The translations under genes and the position numbers were made by a program. Positions 24,839 to 33,737 of a stretch of DNA of 39,758 bases are shown piece by piece (the stretch's first letter is position 1; each line of letters starts with the position of its first letter). The notes under the pieces were generated by a model that made no database searches, was not told the DNA's origin, and saw nothing but the letters and a program-made list of their open reading frames with translations. Where the stretch lies: NCBI GenBank assembly GCA_041740975.1, contig JBGSKV010000029.1, forward strand, positions 1 through 39,758, written 5' to 3'. The DNA comes from JBGSKV01 sp041740975 (GTDB lineage Bacteria; Bdellovibrionota_B; Oligoflexia; Oligoflexales; JALZUQ01).

Positions 24839-27094
24839 ATGTCGATATTTAATCGCGCTGAAATCGTGGATCAGAATTTTCGTGCAAAAGTCGCAAAAGG
24901 GGAGTTTCCTTTTTCTGCGACTGACGAATCGGCCATTCGAAACTATCCGCCGCATGTATTAGTGGATGTTTTTGAATCTCAAGTGATGAGTCGTCATGCG
25001 GATTTGAGCGCCAGGCGATTGCGCGAACGCGCCGCTAGCTTTTACACGATAGGCAGTTCCGGTCATGAAGGCAACGCCGCCGTGGCGAAAATGACATCGC
25101 CGCAAGATATGGCTTTTTTACATTATCGCTCGGGCGCCTTCTTTATGCAACGCGCTAAACAGTATCCAGGGTCCACGCCACTTTACGACATGATGCTTTC
25201 ACTGGTAGCTTCGGCAGACGATCCGATTTCAGGCGGACGCCACAAAGTTCTCGGAAGCGTCGAATTAAACATTCCTCCTCAAACTAGCACGATTGCGTCG
25301 CATTTGCCGAAGGCGGTGGGCACTGCTCTTTCGATTCAACGCGCCAAGCTTATGAATTTGGATTCGCATTTAGCGAGTGACAGTATTGTCATTTGTAATT
25401 TTGGCGATGCCAGCGCGAACCATTCTGTGGCCTTAACGGCATTTAATATGGCGAGTTGGTGCGCTTATCAAAGCCTCCCATTGCCGCTGCTTTTTGTTTG
25501 TGAAGATAATGGCATCGGAATTTCGACGCCAACCCCTGATGGTTGGATTGAGCAGAGCTTTCGTAATCGGGTTGGACTTCATTATTTGTACTGTGACGGA
25601 TTGAATATGGTGGATTCGCTTCGTCAAACCGAAGTGGCTGTTCGTATCGCACGAAAGAAGCGGCAGCCCGTTTTCTTACATATGAAAACCGTTCGATTGC
25701 TTGGCCATGCCGGCAGTGACATTGAGTCGATGTACAATACGACGCGAAACATCGAGACGACGGAGTCGAACGATCCTTTGATGCATTCGGCACGAATCTT
25801 GGTCGAGAATCACATTCTTTCGCGCGAAGACATTCTGAACATGTATGACAGCATGCGTCGGCGCATTGACCGGGTCGGCGAGATAGCCATCATGCGACCA
25901 AAACTTCTGACCGCAAAAGAAGTCGTAGCCAGCGTCATTCCTCCAATGAAAGTCGAAAAGTCTAGGCCGTTTCCGGATGAAGATACTCGCAAAGAGGCGT
26001 TTGGTGGTGACTGGAAGCAGCTGGAATCCAAGCATCATATGGCGCGTCTGATTAACCTGGGCCTCGTCGACCAGCTTCTTCAGTATCCCGAAATGATTTT
26101 GTTTGGAGAAGATGTGGCGCGCAAGGGCGGCGTTTACAATGTGACGGCAGGGCTTTGGAAAAAGTTTGGCTCACGTCGAGTGTTTAATACACCTCTAGAC
26201 GAAACCAGTATTTTAGGCGCTGCGGTAGGGTATGCTCACAATAAATTTATTCCGGTGCCGGAAATTCAGTTTTTGGCTTATGTCCATAATGCTGAAGATC
26301 AAATCCGCGGTGAAGCGTCGACACTCTCCTTTTTTTCGGAAGGGCAGTTCACGAATCCGATGGTGGTTCGCATCCCTGGGCTTGCTTATCAAAAAGGTTT
26401 TGGTGGCCACTTTCACAACGATAACTCATTGGCTATTTTTCGTGATATTCCTGGTGTCATTGTGGTTTGTCCATCAAATGGTTATGACGCGGTTCGCTTG
26501 ATGCGTACTTGTATGGACCTGGCTTATCGGCAAGGTCGCGTTTGTATTTTCGTCGAGCCGATTGCTTTGTATATGACTAAGGATCTGCTGGCGCCGGACG
26601 ATGGCTTATGGACTTTTCCCTATCCCGTTGCGACGGATTCGGCTTCTTTTGGTGACCCCATCGTGCATGGCAAAGGTGACGAGGTATGTATTGTGACCTA
26701 TGGCAATGGGCACTACTTGTCGCAACAAGCGGTGGCCAAACTCGGGGGCGATTATAAAGACGCCGTCAAAATTATTGATATCCCCTGGCTGTGGAACACC
26801 GACAAGACGAAACTCATGAATGCGATTGGTGACAGTCGGCGTGTGTTGATAGTAGATGAGTGCCGAAAGACGGGATCATTCAGTGAAGGTCTCGTTACCG
26901 ATATCGTGGAATACTATTCCGAGCATCATAAACCTTTGCCGCATCTCCAGCGCTTAACGGCGGATGATTGTTTTATTCCGTTGGGTGTCGCGGCGACCGT
27001 GGTATTGCCAAGTTGTGATGGCATCATGGGAGCACTCCAAAATATGATGCAGAAAGAAAACGGCCAATCCAAACCTTCTGAAAATAGAGCCTAA
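24839..27094 (+). CDS. Fused 2-oxoacid dehydrogenase E1 alpha/beta
   Basis: The E1 component that decarboxylates branched-chain 2-oxo acids (or pyruvate) with thiamine diphosphate. Residues about 1-370 are the alpha part, with SSGHEGNAAVAKM and a ThDP motif running from GDASAN to CEDN (GDA in place of GDG). Residues about 390-750 are the beta part: LFGEDVARKGGVYNVT, FNTPLDETSILGAAVGYA, and a C-terminal transketolase domain. Fused E1 of this kind is usually annotated as branched-chain 2-oxoacid dehydrogenase. GGAAAG before ATG 24839 sets the start, not the upstream TTG. The next gene starts one base after its stop. No E2 or E3 gene is nearby. Confidence 0.9.
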   Translation: MSIFNRAEIVDQNFRAKVAKGEFPFSATDESAIRNYPPHVLVDVFESQVMSRHADLSARRLRERAASFYTIGSSGHEGNAAVAKMTSPQDMAFLHYRSGAFFMQRAKQYPGSTPLYDMMLSLVASADDPISGGRHKVLGSVELNIPPQTSTIASHLPKAVGTALSIQRAKLMNLDSHLASDSIVICNFGDASANHSVALTAFNMASWCAYQSLPLPLLFVCEDNGIGISTPTPDGWIEQSFRNRVGLHYLYCDGLNMVDSLRQTEVAVRIARKKRQPVFLHMKTVRLLGHAGSDIESMYNTTRNIETTESNDPLMHSARILVENHILSREDILNMYDSMRRRIDRVGEIAIMRPKLLTAKEVVASVIPPMKVEKSRPFPDEDTRKEAFGGDWKQLESKHHMARLINLGLVDQLLQYPEMILFGEDVARKGGVYNVTAGLWKKFGSRRVFNTPLDETSILGAAVGYAHNKFIPVPEIQFLAYVHNAEDQIRGEASTLSFFSEGQFTNPMVVRIPGLAYQKGFGGHFHNDNSLAIFRDIPGVIVVCPSNGYDAVRLMRTCMDLAYRQGRVCIFVEPIALYMTKDLLAPDDGLWTFPYPVATDSASFGDPIVHGKGDEVCIVTYGNGHYLSQQAVAKLGGDYKDAVKIIDIPWLWNTDKTKLMNAIGDSRRVLIVDECRKTGSFSEGLVTDIVEYYSEHHKPLPHLQRLTADDCFIPLGVAATVVLPSCDGIMGALQNMMQKENGQSKPSENRA

Positions 27095-27095
27095 T

Positions 27096-28139
27096 ATGAG
27101 CCAAGTTTCTTCGAGAAAAACTGCGTTGGTTGTTTGTCCGGGGCGAGGAAGTTACGGGCGAAACGAACTTGGTTATTTGCGTCGATATGGCCAAGACTTG
27201 ACGGGATTCTGGAGTGAGGTTGATGCTTTTCGCAAACAAAAAAAACAACCGACCGTAACTGAGTTGGATAATCAAAGTGAGTTTTCCTTGAGTTTGCATG
27301 TGCCGGGAGAAAACGCCGCGGCTCTGATTTACTGCGCTTCTTACACCGATTTTTTTTCAATTGACCGAGAAAAAATTGAAGTGGTGGCGGTCACAGGCAA
27401 TTCCATGGGTTGGTATACAGCACTTGGCGTAACACAATCTTTGCCAGGTATGGCTGGGTTTGAAGTCGCGAACACAATGGGATCCATGATGCAGGGCGGG
27501 ATTATTGGCGGCCAGTTGATTTATCCGATCGCGGATGAGAACTGGGTGCCTCAAGCTGACATGAAGAAAAACTTGGAAGGTTTTATCGCCGAGGCCAATC
27601 AATTGGGCGAGGCTTACGTCAGTATTTATTTTGGTGGTTATGTCGTCGTCGGTGCGGATGATAAGGCCATGTCATTTCTGATGAAGGCTTTGCCAAAAGT
27701 TCAAGATCGATTTCCTATGAAACTTCCTGGGCATGCGGCCTTTCATACGCCCCTGCTTCGCCAAACTTCTGAGAAAGCCTTTGCGGCCTTAAAGCCCTCA
27801 TTGTTTCACAAGCCTAATCTTCCCCTTGTCGATGGTCGTGGCTCGATTTGGCAACCTTACAGCACAGATCTCGAGGCACTTTATGACTACACACTTCATC
27901 ACCAGGTAACCCAAACCTATGATTTTTCAAAGGCTGTAACGGTTGGGCTGAAGGAGTTTGCGCCAGATGTGGTCATCTTGCTCGGACCAGGGGACGCGAC
28001 CGGTGGGGCGCTGGGTCAAATTATGATAGAGAATAAATGGCTGGGATGTCAGTCTAAACAAGATTTCATCGCTCGCCAAAGTCAGCAGCCGTTTGTGCTG
28101 TCCATGGGGCGAGAAGAGCAAAGATCAGTGGTTGTTTGA
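27096..28139 (+). CDS. Divergent FabD-like acyltransferase
   Basis: A 347-residue protein of the acyl-carrier-protein malonyltransferase fold. The nucleophile elbow is GNSMGWYTAL (Ser103), and His217 in GHAAFHTPLL matches the family histidine. The N-terminal oxyanion-hole motif, normally PGQGSQ, reads PGRGSYGR, and the usual arginine after the elbow is not evident, so the acyl substrate may differ from malonyl. It starts one base after the E1 stop, so it is surely co-transcribed and perhaps handles acyl groups made by that complex. Annotation as plain fabD would be unsafe. Confidence 0.75.
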   Translation: MSQVSSRKTALVVCPGRGSYGRNELGYLRRYGQDLTGFWSEVDAFRKQKKQPTVTELDNQSEFSLSLHVPGENAAALIYCASYTDFFSIDREKIEVVAVTGNSMGWYTALGVTQSLPGMAGFEVANTMGSMMQGGIIGGQLIYPIADENWVPQADMKKNLEGFIAEANQLGEAYVSIYFGGYVVVGADDKAMSFLMKALPKVQDRFPMKLPGHAAFHTPLLRQTSEKAFAALKPSLFHKPNLPLVDGRGSIWQPYSTDLEALYDYTLHHQVTQTYDFSKAVTVGLKEFAPDVVILLGPGDATGGALGQIMIENKWLGCQSKQDFIARQSQQPFVLSMGREEQRSVVV

Positions 28140-28170
28140 GGAGATCCTTCGCTTCGCTCTGGATGACGAA
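28138..28170. repeat. Copy of GAGGAGATYCTTCGCTT repeat
   Basis: tgaggagatccttcgctt matches 16122-16139 with one change. It is followed by cgctctggatgacga, and ggatgacgag recurs at 28182 and at 37018. The pattern resembles the widespread GATCCTTCGCTTCGCTCAGGATGACG class of intergenic repeats. It lies in the 73-base gap before the acyl-CoA dehydrogenase. Confidence 0.45.
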
Positions 28171-28212
28171 AGTTGCAGCTCGGGATGACGAGAAAATTAA
28201 AAGGAATGACTT

Positions 28213-29397
28213 ATGAGTAACAAACGACGCCCGCATACTTTCCCAGATTTTCTAAATCTGGAAGCGCTCCTTACAGAAGATCAAATCATGGTGCGAGACT
28301 CGGTTCGCGCTTTCGTGAAGCAAGAATTTATGCCAACGATTCGCGAAAGTTTTCGCAACGAAACGTTCCCAACCCATTTGATTCCAAAAATGGGCGAGAT
28401 GGGATTGTTCGGTTCCAACCTAACGGGTTACGGCTTACCCGGCTTAGACAACATAGCATATGGCCTTATCATGCAAGAGTTGGAGCGTTGTGACTCAGGA
28501 CTTCGAAGCTTTGCTTCGGTCCAGGGTGCGCTGGTCATGTATCCGATTCATGCCTTTGGTAGCGAAGAACAGAAAAAGGAGTGGTTGCCGAAGTTAGCCA
28601 CGGGTCAAGCGGTAGGGTGTTTTGGGCTAACCGAATCTGAAGGCGGTTCTGATCCAGGAGCCATGAAAACGAAAGCAGAAGACAAGGGTGATCATTGGCT
28701 TATCAATGGTTCCAAAATGTGGATCACCAACGGAAATCTTTCGCAAGTCGCGATCGTGTGGGCGCGTACGGAAAAAGGCATTCGCGGATTTGTGGTACCA
28801 ACCAATACCCCTGGTTTTAAAGCGGTTAAAATGGAAGGCAAATTGTCACTGCGAGCCTCCATCACTTCCGAACTTTATATGGATAATGTCAAAGTTCCGA
28901 AAGACGCTATGCTTCCAAAGACTGAAGGTTTGAAAAACGCTTTGATGTGTTTGTCGCAAGCGCGGTATGGCATTGCTTGGGGCGCGTTGGGTGCGGCGGA
29001 AGCTTGCTATGACGAAGCTGTAAAGTATGCTGGCGCGCGCATTCTATTCAAAAAGAAACTGGCGGGTTTTCAGTTGATTCAACGCAAACTTGCATTGATG
29101 CTTACTAACATCACGCACGGCCAACTTTTGGCATTGCGTTTGGCGCAGTTAAAAGACGCGGGCGAAATCCACTTCTCGCAAGTCAGTATGGGTAAACAAG
29201 CTAACGTCCTTATGGCGCTCGAAACGGCGAGAACCTGCCGTGATATTCTCGGTGGAAACGGAATCATGGACGAATACGTCAGTATGCGGCATATGTGTAA
29301 TCTTGAAACGGTTTATACTTATGAAGGTGCGAATGACGTTCATTTACTAATTATCGGACATGATATTACTGGCATTCCAGCTTATGGAAACGAGTAG
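28213..29397 (+). CDS. gcdH: Glutaryl-CoA dehydrogenase-type acyl-CoA dehydrogenase
   Basis: FAD enzyme that oxidises and decarboxylates glutaryl-CoA to crotonyl-CoA in lysine/tryptophan breakdown. GLRSFASVQGALVMYPIHAFGSEEQKKEWLP carries the arginine and motif typical of this subgroup. CFGLTESEGGSDPGAMKTKA and WITNGNLSQV are general acyl-CoA dehydrogenase blocks, and the catalytic base is the glutamate of TYEGANDVHLLI near residue 371. 394 residues is normal. AAAAGGAATG precedes the ATG. The stop overlaps the start of the next gene, so it is the first gene of a unit with the importer. Confidence 0.88.
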   Translation: MSNKRRPHTFPDFLNLEALLTEDQIMVRDSVRAFVKQEFMPTIRESFRNETFPTHLIPKMGEMGLFGSNLTGYGLPGLDNIAYGLIMQELERCDSGLRSFASVQGALVMYPIHAFGSEEQKKEWLPKLATGQAVGCFGLTESEGGSDPGAMKTKAEDKGDHWLINGSKMWITNGNLSQVAIVWARTEKGIRGFVVPTNTPGFKAVKMEGKLSLRASITSELYMDNVKVPKDAMLPKTEGLKNALMCLSQARYGIAWGALGAAEACYDEAVKYAGARILFKKKLAGFQLIQRKLALMLTNITHGQLLALRLAQLKDAGEIHFSQVSMGKQANVLMALETARTCRDILGGNGIMDEYVSMRHMCNLETVYTYEGANDVHLLIIGHDITGIPAYGNE

Positions 29398-30268
29398 TTT
29401 TTGGCTATCTTTGTGGCTGCTATTTGCAACTGCAGGCACAGTTTTTTGTGATGTTCTCGCTATTCCAAGAGATGTGGGGCCGCGACGAATTGTGTCGGCC
29501 TCCATTACCAGCGATGAAATTCTTTGGGATCTTTTGAAAACACCAGAAGAACGGAAGAGGATTTTGGCGTTTTCACCCTTAGTGGATAACGACCGCTACA
29601 GTCACATCGTTAAGGAAGCAAAAGCTATCCCGAAGCGATTTCCGGCCTCGGCGGAAGGCATCGTCAGTTTAAAATCCGACTTGGTCATTTTGACGTCTTT
29701 TAACAATCCAAGTTATCGAACTATTCTCAAAAAAATCAATACCCCAGTTTTGGAATTGAATAATTTTTCAAAACTGACGGACATCGCGGCGCATATTTCA
29801 ACGATCGGTGAGGCCATAGGAAAGACGGATGCGGGTTATCGGATGCGAAAAGACTTCGAGGCTGATTTGATGGAAGCGCAGCCGAAAGCAAACAACAAGG
29901 CAACTCCTAAAAAACCCACGGTTTTAATGTATTCGACCACTGGAAATGCCATGGCTGGAGACACCATCTTTGACGATATGGTTCGCCATTGTGGAGGCGT
30001 TAATCTTGCTAGTCGCGGCGGGCAAAAAGGCTGGCCACAAATCAACGCCGAAGCGGTTTTAAAACTGAGGCCTGATTTTGTCGTAATAAGTGATAGTGAT
30101 GAAGCGGCCTTCAAGACCTCAAATGTCTGGCAGATGCTTCGGGCCACAAAATGCCAAAGAATTATAAAAATTCCGGCGGCAACGTTATGGTCGAGTTCCC
30201 ATAAAGTAGCGGCTGCCGTCCAGAAAATATGTGAGGCGCTGTCCAGTTCGGTTCAGACGAAATGTTGA
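29384..30268 (+). CDS. btuF: BtuF-like periplasmic substrate-binding protein
   Basis: Binds the cargo of the ABC importer encoded next, in the periplasm. A signal peptide occupies the first 20-odd residues. IPRDVGPRRIVSASITSDEILWDLL and the later LRPDFVVISDSDEA follow the class III (BtuF/FhuD/heme) binding-protein layout of two lobes joined by a long helix. Cargo could be cobalamin, heme or a siderophore; sequence alone does not decide. ATG 29384 gives a proper signal peptide; the frame opens at 29360. The gene overlaps gcdH by 14 bases and its permease by seven. Confidence 0.8.
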   Translation: METSSFWLSLWLLFATAGTVFCDVLAIPRDVGPRRIVSASITSDEILWDLLKTPEERKRILAFSPLVDNDRYSHIVKEAKAIPKRFPASAEGIVSLKSDLVILTSFNNPSYRTILKKINTPVLELNNFSKLTDIAAHISTIGEAIGKTDAGYRMRKDFEADLMEAQPKANNKATPKKPTVLMYSTTGNAMAGDTIFDDMVRHCGGVNLASRGGQKGWPQINAEAVLKLRPDFVVISDSDEAAFKTSNVWQMLRATKCQRIIKIPAATLWSSSHKVAAAVQKICEALSSSVQTKC

Positions 30269-31305
30269 AGGTTATGACCAGTAAAGAAAAAAAGTTCATG
30301 GCTGGCGCCATGTTGATTTTTATTTTAAGTTGTATCGTAAGCCTTTTTAGTGGCCACTATGGATTTTCAGTCAATGACGCTTTAGATGTTTTCTGGAAAG
30401 TTGTTCGCAAACAAGAATTAAATGCCAGTGAACTTACTTTATGGCGTGTACTAATTGATTTGCGTTTTTCAAGATTATTAGCAACTTGTCTGGCAGGGGC
30501 GATGCTTGCTGCCGCAGGCGTTCTATCACAAGGCTTGTTCCGTAATGCTTTGGCGGCGCCATCGGTTTTGGGTGTTACGTCAGGGGCATCGTTTTTTGCA
30601 GCGATGTTTTTTTACCTTGGTTGGGGAGAGGGGATGCCGGCCCAGCTTGCCATTGCATCTGTCTTTGGAAGCTTAGTTGTACTAGGTATGCTGCATGCCT
30701 TTTTTAAATACTTTCAAGGATCAGTTGAGATAATCATTTTCTTGGGTATTGCACTGAACACAATTTTTGGAGCTTTGACTTCGTTTGTGGTTATGTTTTT
30801 GGTAGAGGACTACCAACGAGCTCCACAAATTATGCAGTGGATATTTGGCGGTGTTGCCAATCGACACTGGACGGATTGTCTTTGGACAATGCCTATTTTA
30901 TTTTTTGCGTTGATTGCTGGCAGTCGAATCGCACTGCAACTGGATGTACTGAGTTTTGGACAATTGGCTGCGCAGAGCATGGGTGTGGCGGTGAAACGCC
31001 TTCACTTTTGGACGATCACTTGGATAGCGGTGTTGGTCGGTGCAGCGGTTGCCATCGTTGGCGGCGTGAGTTTTGTAGGGCTTATTGTGCCACATGTGGG
31101 AAGGATGATGATCGGAGCGCGAAACCTTCCCTTGTTACTGTTTTCGGCAGTAAACGGTGCGAGCCTCTTAATACTGAGTGATGTCATCGCTCGAACTTTG
31201 AGGCCGTCGGCGGAGATTCCTTTGGGTGTTCTGACGGCATTACTAGGTGGTCCATTTTTCTTGACACTGATCGTCAGTCGCATGCGAGGGAAGCTATCGC
31301 AATGA
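30262..31305 (+). CDS. btuC: FecCD/BtuC-family permease
   Basis: Inner-membrane permease of an iron-siderophore/heme/B12 importer. 347 residues with about nine or ten helices. Diagnostic blocks: LRFSRLLATCLAGAMLAAAGVLSQGLFRNALAAPSVLGVTSGA and, near the C-terminus, GGVSFVGLIVPHVGRMMIGARNLPLLL, which holds the ATPase coupling helix. It overlaps the binding-protein gene and shares an ATGA overlap with the ATPase, so all three are translationally coupled. A start at ATG 30274 is also possible. The symbol is by family, not by proven cargo. Confidence 0.88.
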   Translation: MLKVMTSKEKKFMAGAMLIFILSCIVSLFSGHYGFSVNDALDVFWKVVRKQELNASELTLWRVLIDLRFSRLLATCLAGAMLAAAGVLSQGLFRNALAAPSVLGVTSGASFFAAMFFYLGWGEGMPAQLAIASVFGSLVVLGMLHAFFKYFQGSVEIIIFLGIALNTIFGALTSFVVMFLVEDYQRAPQIMQWIFGGVANRHWTDCLWTMPILFFALIAGSRIALQLDVLSFGQLAAQSMGVAVKRLHFWTITWIAVLVGAAVAIVGGVSFVGLIVPHVGRMMIGARNLPLLLFSAVNGASLLILSDVIARTLRPSAEIPLGVLTALLGGPFFLTLIVSRMRGKLSQ

Positions 31306-32078
31306 ATCTAATATCTCTCAAATTGAAGGAAGTGCATTTTCATATTGGTCAGGCGACTATTCTCAAATCTGTAAATCTCGAAGTTCCGATCGGTAAGTTC
31401 ATTACCATCATTGGTCCTAACGGTTCCGGAAAATCTCATCTTATGAAGTGTATGGCTGGCCTCATCCATTTTGCGGGGACAGTTGAACTGGGTGAAGAAA
31501 ACCTAATGTATCTATCGCATGCCGAGCGAGCCCGGCGACGCAGTTGGCTTGGCCAGAATCCAGAATACGAATTTAATTATTCCTTGCGTGATTGTGTCCT
31601 TATGGGCCGATTTTCGCACCATAATGGACTTCCAGGGAAAGAGGATAGGAGTCGCGCCGAACAAGAACTGGTCTATTGGGGCATAGCTCACTTGGCCGAT
31701 CGAGGTATGAATCAACTGAGCCAAGGCGAAAGGCAGAGAGCTTTCTTGGCGCGAACGTTCGCGGCCGATACCAAATTAATTTTATTGGACGAGCCAGATC
31801 ACAACCTAGATGTAAAAGCTAAGCTTCTGCTTTTCAAAAAAATCAAAAGTATTTGCTTAGAGGGTGCAACGGTCATCGCCGTCTTGCATAGCCTCTACGA
31901 TGTCATGGAACATTCAGACTGGGCAGTTTTACTGAAAAACGGCGAAGTCATGGACGCCGGTGAAGCGCAGTTAGTGCTGAACGAGCGCAATCTTTCTAAA
32001 CTTCTTGATGTGTCTGTTTCGATCGGTCCGGATCATCAGGGCCAGCCCAGTTGGCTGCGTTTTTCAGACCCTTTCTAA
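31302..32078 (+). CDS. btuD: BtuD/FecE-like ABC transporter ATPase
   Basis: Cytoplasmic ATPase of the importer. Walker A GPNGSGKS (about 38-45), signature LSQGERQR, Walker B KLILLDEP and a switch histidine in AVLHSLYDV are all intact, so it should hydrolyse ATP. 258 residues is normal. It begins within the permease stop codon (ATGA) and is the last gene of the unit gcdH-btuF-btuC-btuD. No riboswitch or Fur-like box is evident before the unit. Confidence 0.9.
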   Translation: MNLISLKLKEVHFHIGQATILKSVNLEVPIGKFITIIGPNGSGKSHLMKCMAGLIHFAGTVELGEENLMYLSHAERARRRSWLGQNPEYEFNYSLRDCVLMGRFSHHNGLPGKEDRSRAEQELVYWGIAHLADRGMNQLSQGERQRAFLARTFAADTKLILLDEPDHNLDVKAKLLLFKKIKSICLEGATVIAVLHSLYDVMEHSDWAVLLKNGEVMDAGEAQLVLNERNLSKLLDVSVSIGPDHQGQPSWLRFSDPF

Positions 32079-32207
32079 ATATCCCAAATCTAATGGCTTT
32101 GTGCTGGCCTTTATGGCTTTGCCACGTTGGGCTGTCTAGTTAAAGAGCCTATTTTCTAAAGGGTTTTGCTAGGATTCCGAATTTTAGTGCGGAGGCACAT
32201 CGAATCC

Positions 32208-33725
32208 ATGCGCTTAATGACCTACATTTTTATATTTTTAGCAATGAGTTGTGGTCCCGATCCGTTGAAGCCGATTGCCGCCACGCCAGGTGGTCCAGGC
32301 TCGGAAAATGGTGGGCCTAATAGCCCGGGTAATGGCAACAACACTCCGGAAGAACCTGGTCCTGGGAACGAGGAACCGCCTCCGCCCAGTCGCATTCTTT
32401 ACGTCAATGGTTCCATCGCAGAAGGCGGGGATGGAAGCCTTTCCGCACCTTTTAAATCTATCCAGTCTGCATTGAACTCCGCACCAGAAGATGCTGAGAT
32501 TCGCATTGCAGCGGGTGAGTATTATGAGCATCTGCAAATCACGAAAAGTATGACTTTGACCGGTGGATATTCAGGCGCCAACTTTGAATCACGAAATGAA
32601 GTGGAACTAACAACCATTCTTAGAGATACCCGAACTGTCGGCGGCGAAAGTCTTATTCAACCCGTGGCAGCACTGACCATCAAAACGGGAAACTCTCCGG
32701 TATTTGTCAAAAATATGGAAATCATCGGCGCTGATGTAGATCAAGACACGACAATCGTATCTCAGTACGACGAAGTCGCGGTTGCTGTTGCGGTCATGGA
32801 CTCCAAGAAAGTAACGATCGAAAACTCGAAAATGGTTGGTGGCAAAACTGGCCAATATACAGTCGGGCTTTTGGCGAGTCAGTCTTCGATCAATGTTATG
32901 AAAAACACAATCGAAGGTGGTGCGGGCTATAATTCGTACGGACTCTACTTCACTGGGGATACGTCCGCGAAGGTCACGGATAACCGGGTAAATGGTGGTA
33001 GCGGTGCGGCTGGATCCTCGGCGGTATTGGCTTACGAATCGGGAAGCTCACTTTACGCGAGAAACCGCGTTTTTGCCGGAGCCGGTCTGCAGAACTGCTA
33101 TGGAATGCGGGTATCAACTCCTACAACAGGATTAAAGAGCTTCTATAACAATGTTGTGGATCGTTCAGAATGCACCGGAAGTTTAGTGGGATTTGAAACC
33201 TGGGGGAATAGCTTGCGCAATGGCAGCGTCGTCATCCGCAATAATACAATTTCGACGCAGGACAATTCTAGCTCCAATCAGAACGTTACGTTAAAGCTAA
33301 CCAGTCTATATAACGCTAATGTTGAAGTCACAAACAATATTTTCGAGACAGATCGTCGCACGACTCAGTCAACTTGTGTTTCGGAAAGTGACGTCAATGC
33401 TCATCCAAGGTTGTTTCGCTACAATAACTTCGCCGATTGCAACTTTCTTTATTATCGTTTTACCGCTTCTGGTGGTCGCAATATCAACACCATTACTGAG
33501 CTGGAAGTGAATCCAGAAAATAATATATTCGGAAACCTTACGGTCGCCATGACATTTATTCAGGATATGAAACCCGCCGGTGGAACCGATCAGCGAATTC
33601 TTCAAGGTGGCGTCAATGGTTCTGTAGAAGAATGGCCTGACGTTGCAGACTTTGCCGGCAAAGGCCGTACCGGGTTGTCGAATGGGCTCGGTTGGTCGAT
33701 GGGCGCTTACGAATTTGAAAACTAA
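32208..33725 (+). CDS. Lipoprotein with right-handed beta-helix domain
   Basis: About 505 residues: a lipoprotein signal (IFIFLAMSC), a Gly/Pro/Asn/Glu linker (about 20-60), then a parallel beta-helix. ILYVNGSIAEGGDGSLSAPFKSIQSALNSA near residue 65 matches the opening of DUF1565/pectate-lyase-like domains, and many short strand repeats follow with Asn-rich turns. No catalytic lyase residues can be named. It is likely surface-exposed, binding or cutting polysaccharide, or an adhesin. GGAGG 12 bases upstream of ATG 32208 supports this start over the frame's upstream opening at 32166. It converges on the next gene 12 bases away. Confidence 0.78.
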   Translation: MRLMTYIFIFLAMSCGPDPLKPIAATPGGPGSENGGPNSPGNGNNTPEEPGPGNEEPPPPSRILYVNGSIAEGGDGSLSAPFKSIQSALNSAPEDAEIRIAAGEYYEHLQITKSMTLTGGYSGANFESRNEVELTTILRDTRTVGGESLIQPVAALTIKTGNSPVFVKNMEIIGADVDQDTTIVSQYDEVAVAVAVMDSKKVTIENSKMVGGKTGQYTVGLLASQSSINVMKNTIEGGAGYNSYGLYFTGDTSAKVTDNRVNGGSGAAGSSAVLAYESGSSLYARNRVFAGAGLQNCYGMRVSTPTTGLKSFYNNVVDRSECTGSLVGFETWGNSLRNGSVVIRNNTISTQDNSSSNQNVTLKLTSLYNANVEVTNNIFETDRRTTQSTCVSESDVNAHPRLFRYNNFADCNFLYYRFTASGGRNINTITELEVNPENNIFGNLTVAMTFIQDMKPAGGTDQRILQGGVNGSVEEWPDVADFAGKGRTGLSNGLGWSMGAYEFEN

Positions 33726-33737
33726 CCGAATGGAAAG

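Noticed and set aside
25433..26501. Long frames antisense or shifted within the fused E1 gene
   Set aside because: They are shadows of a strongly conserved enzyme and have no independent start signals or recognisable motifs.
29398..29420. Cobalamin riboswitch before the BtuFCD-like genes
   Set aside because: The importer start lies inside gcdH and the 73-base gap before gcdH is too short and lacks B12-box-like sequence.
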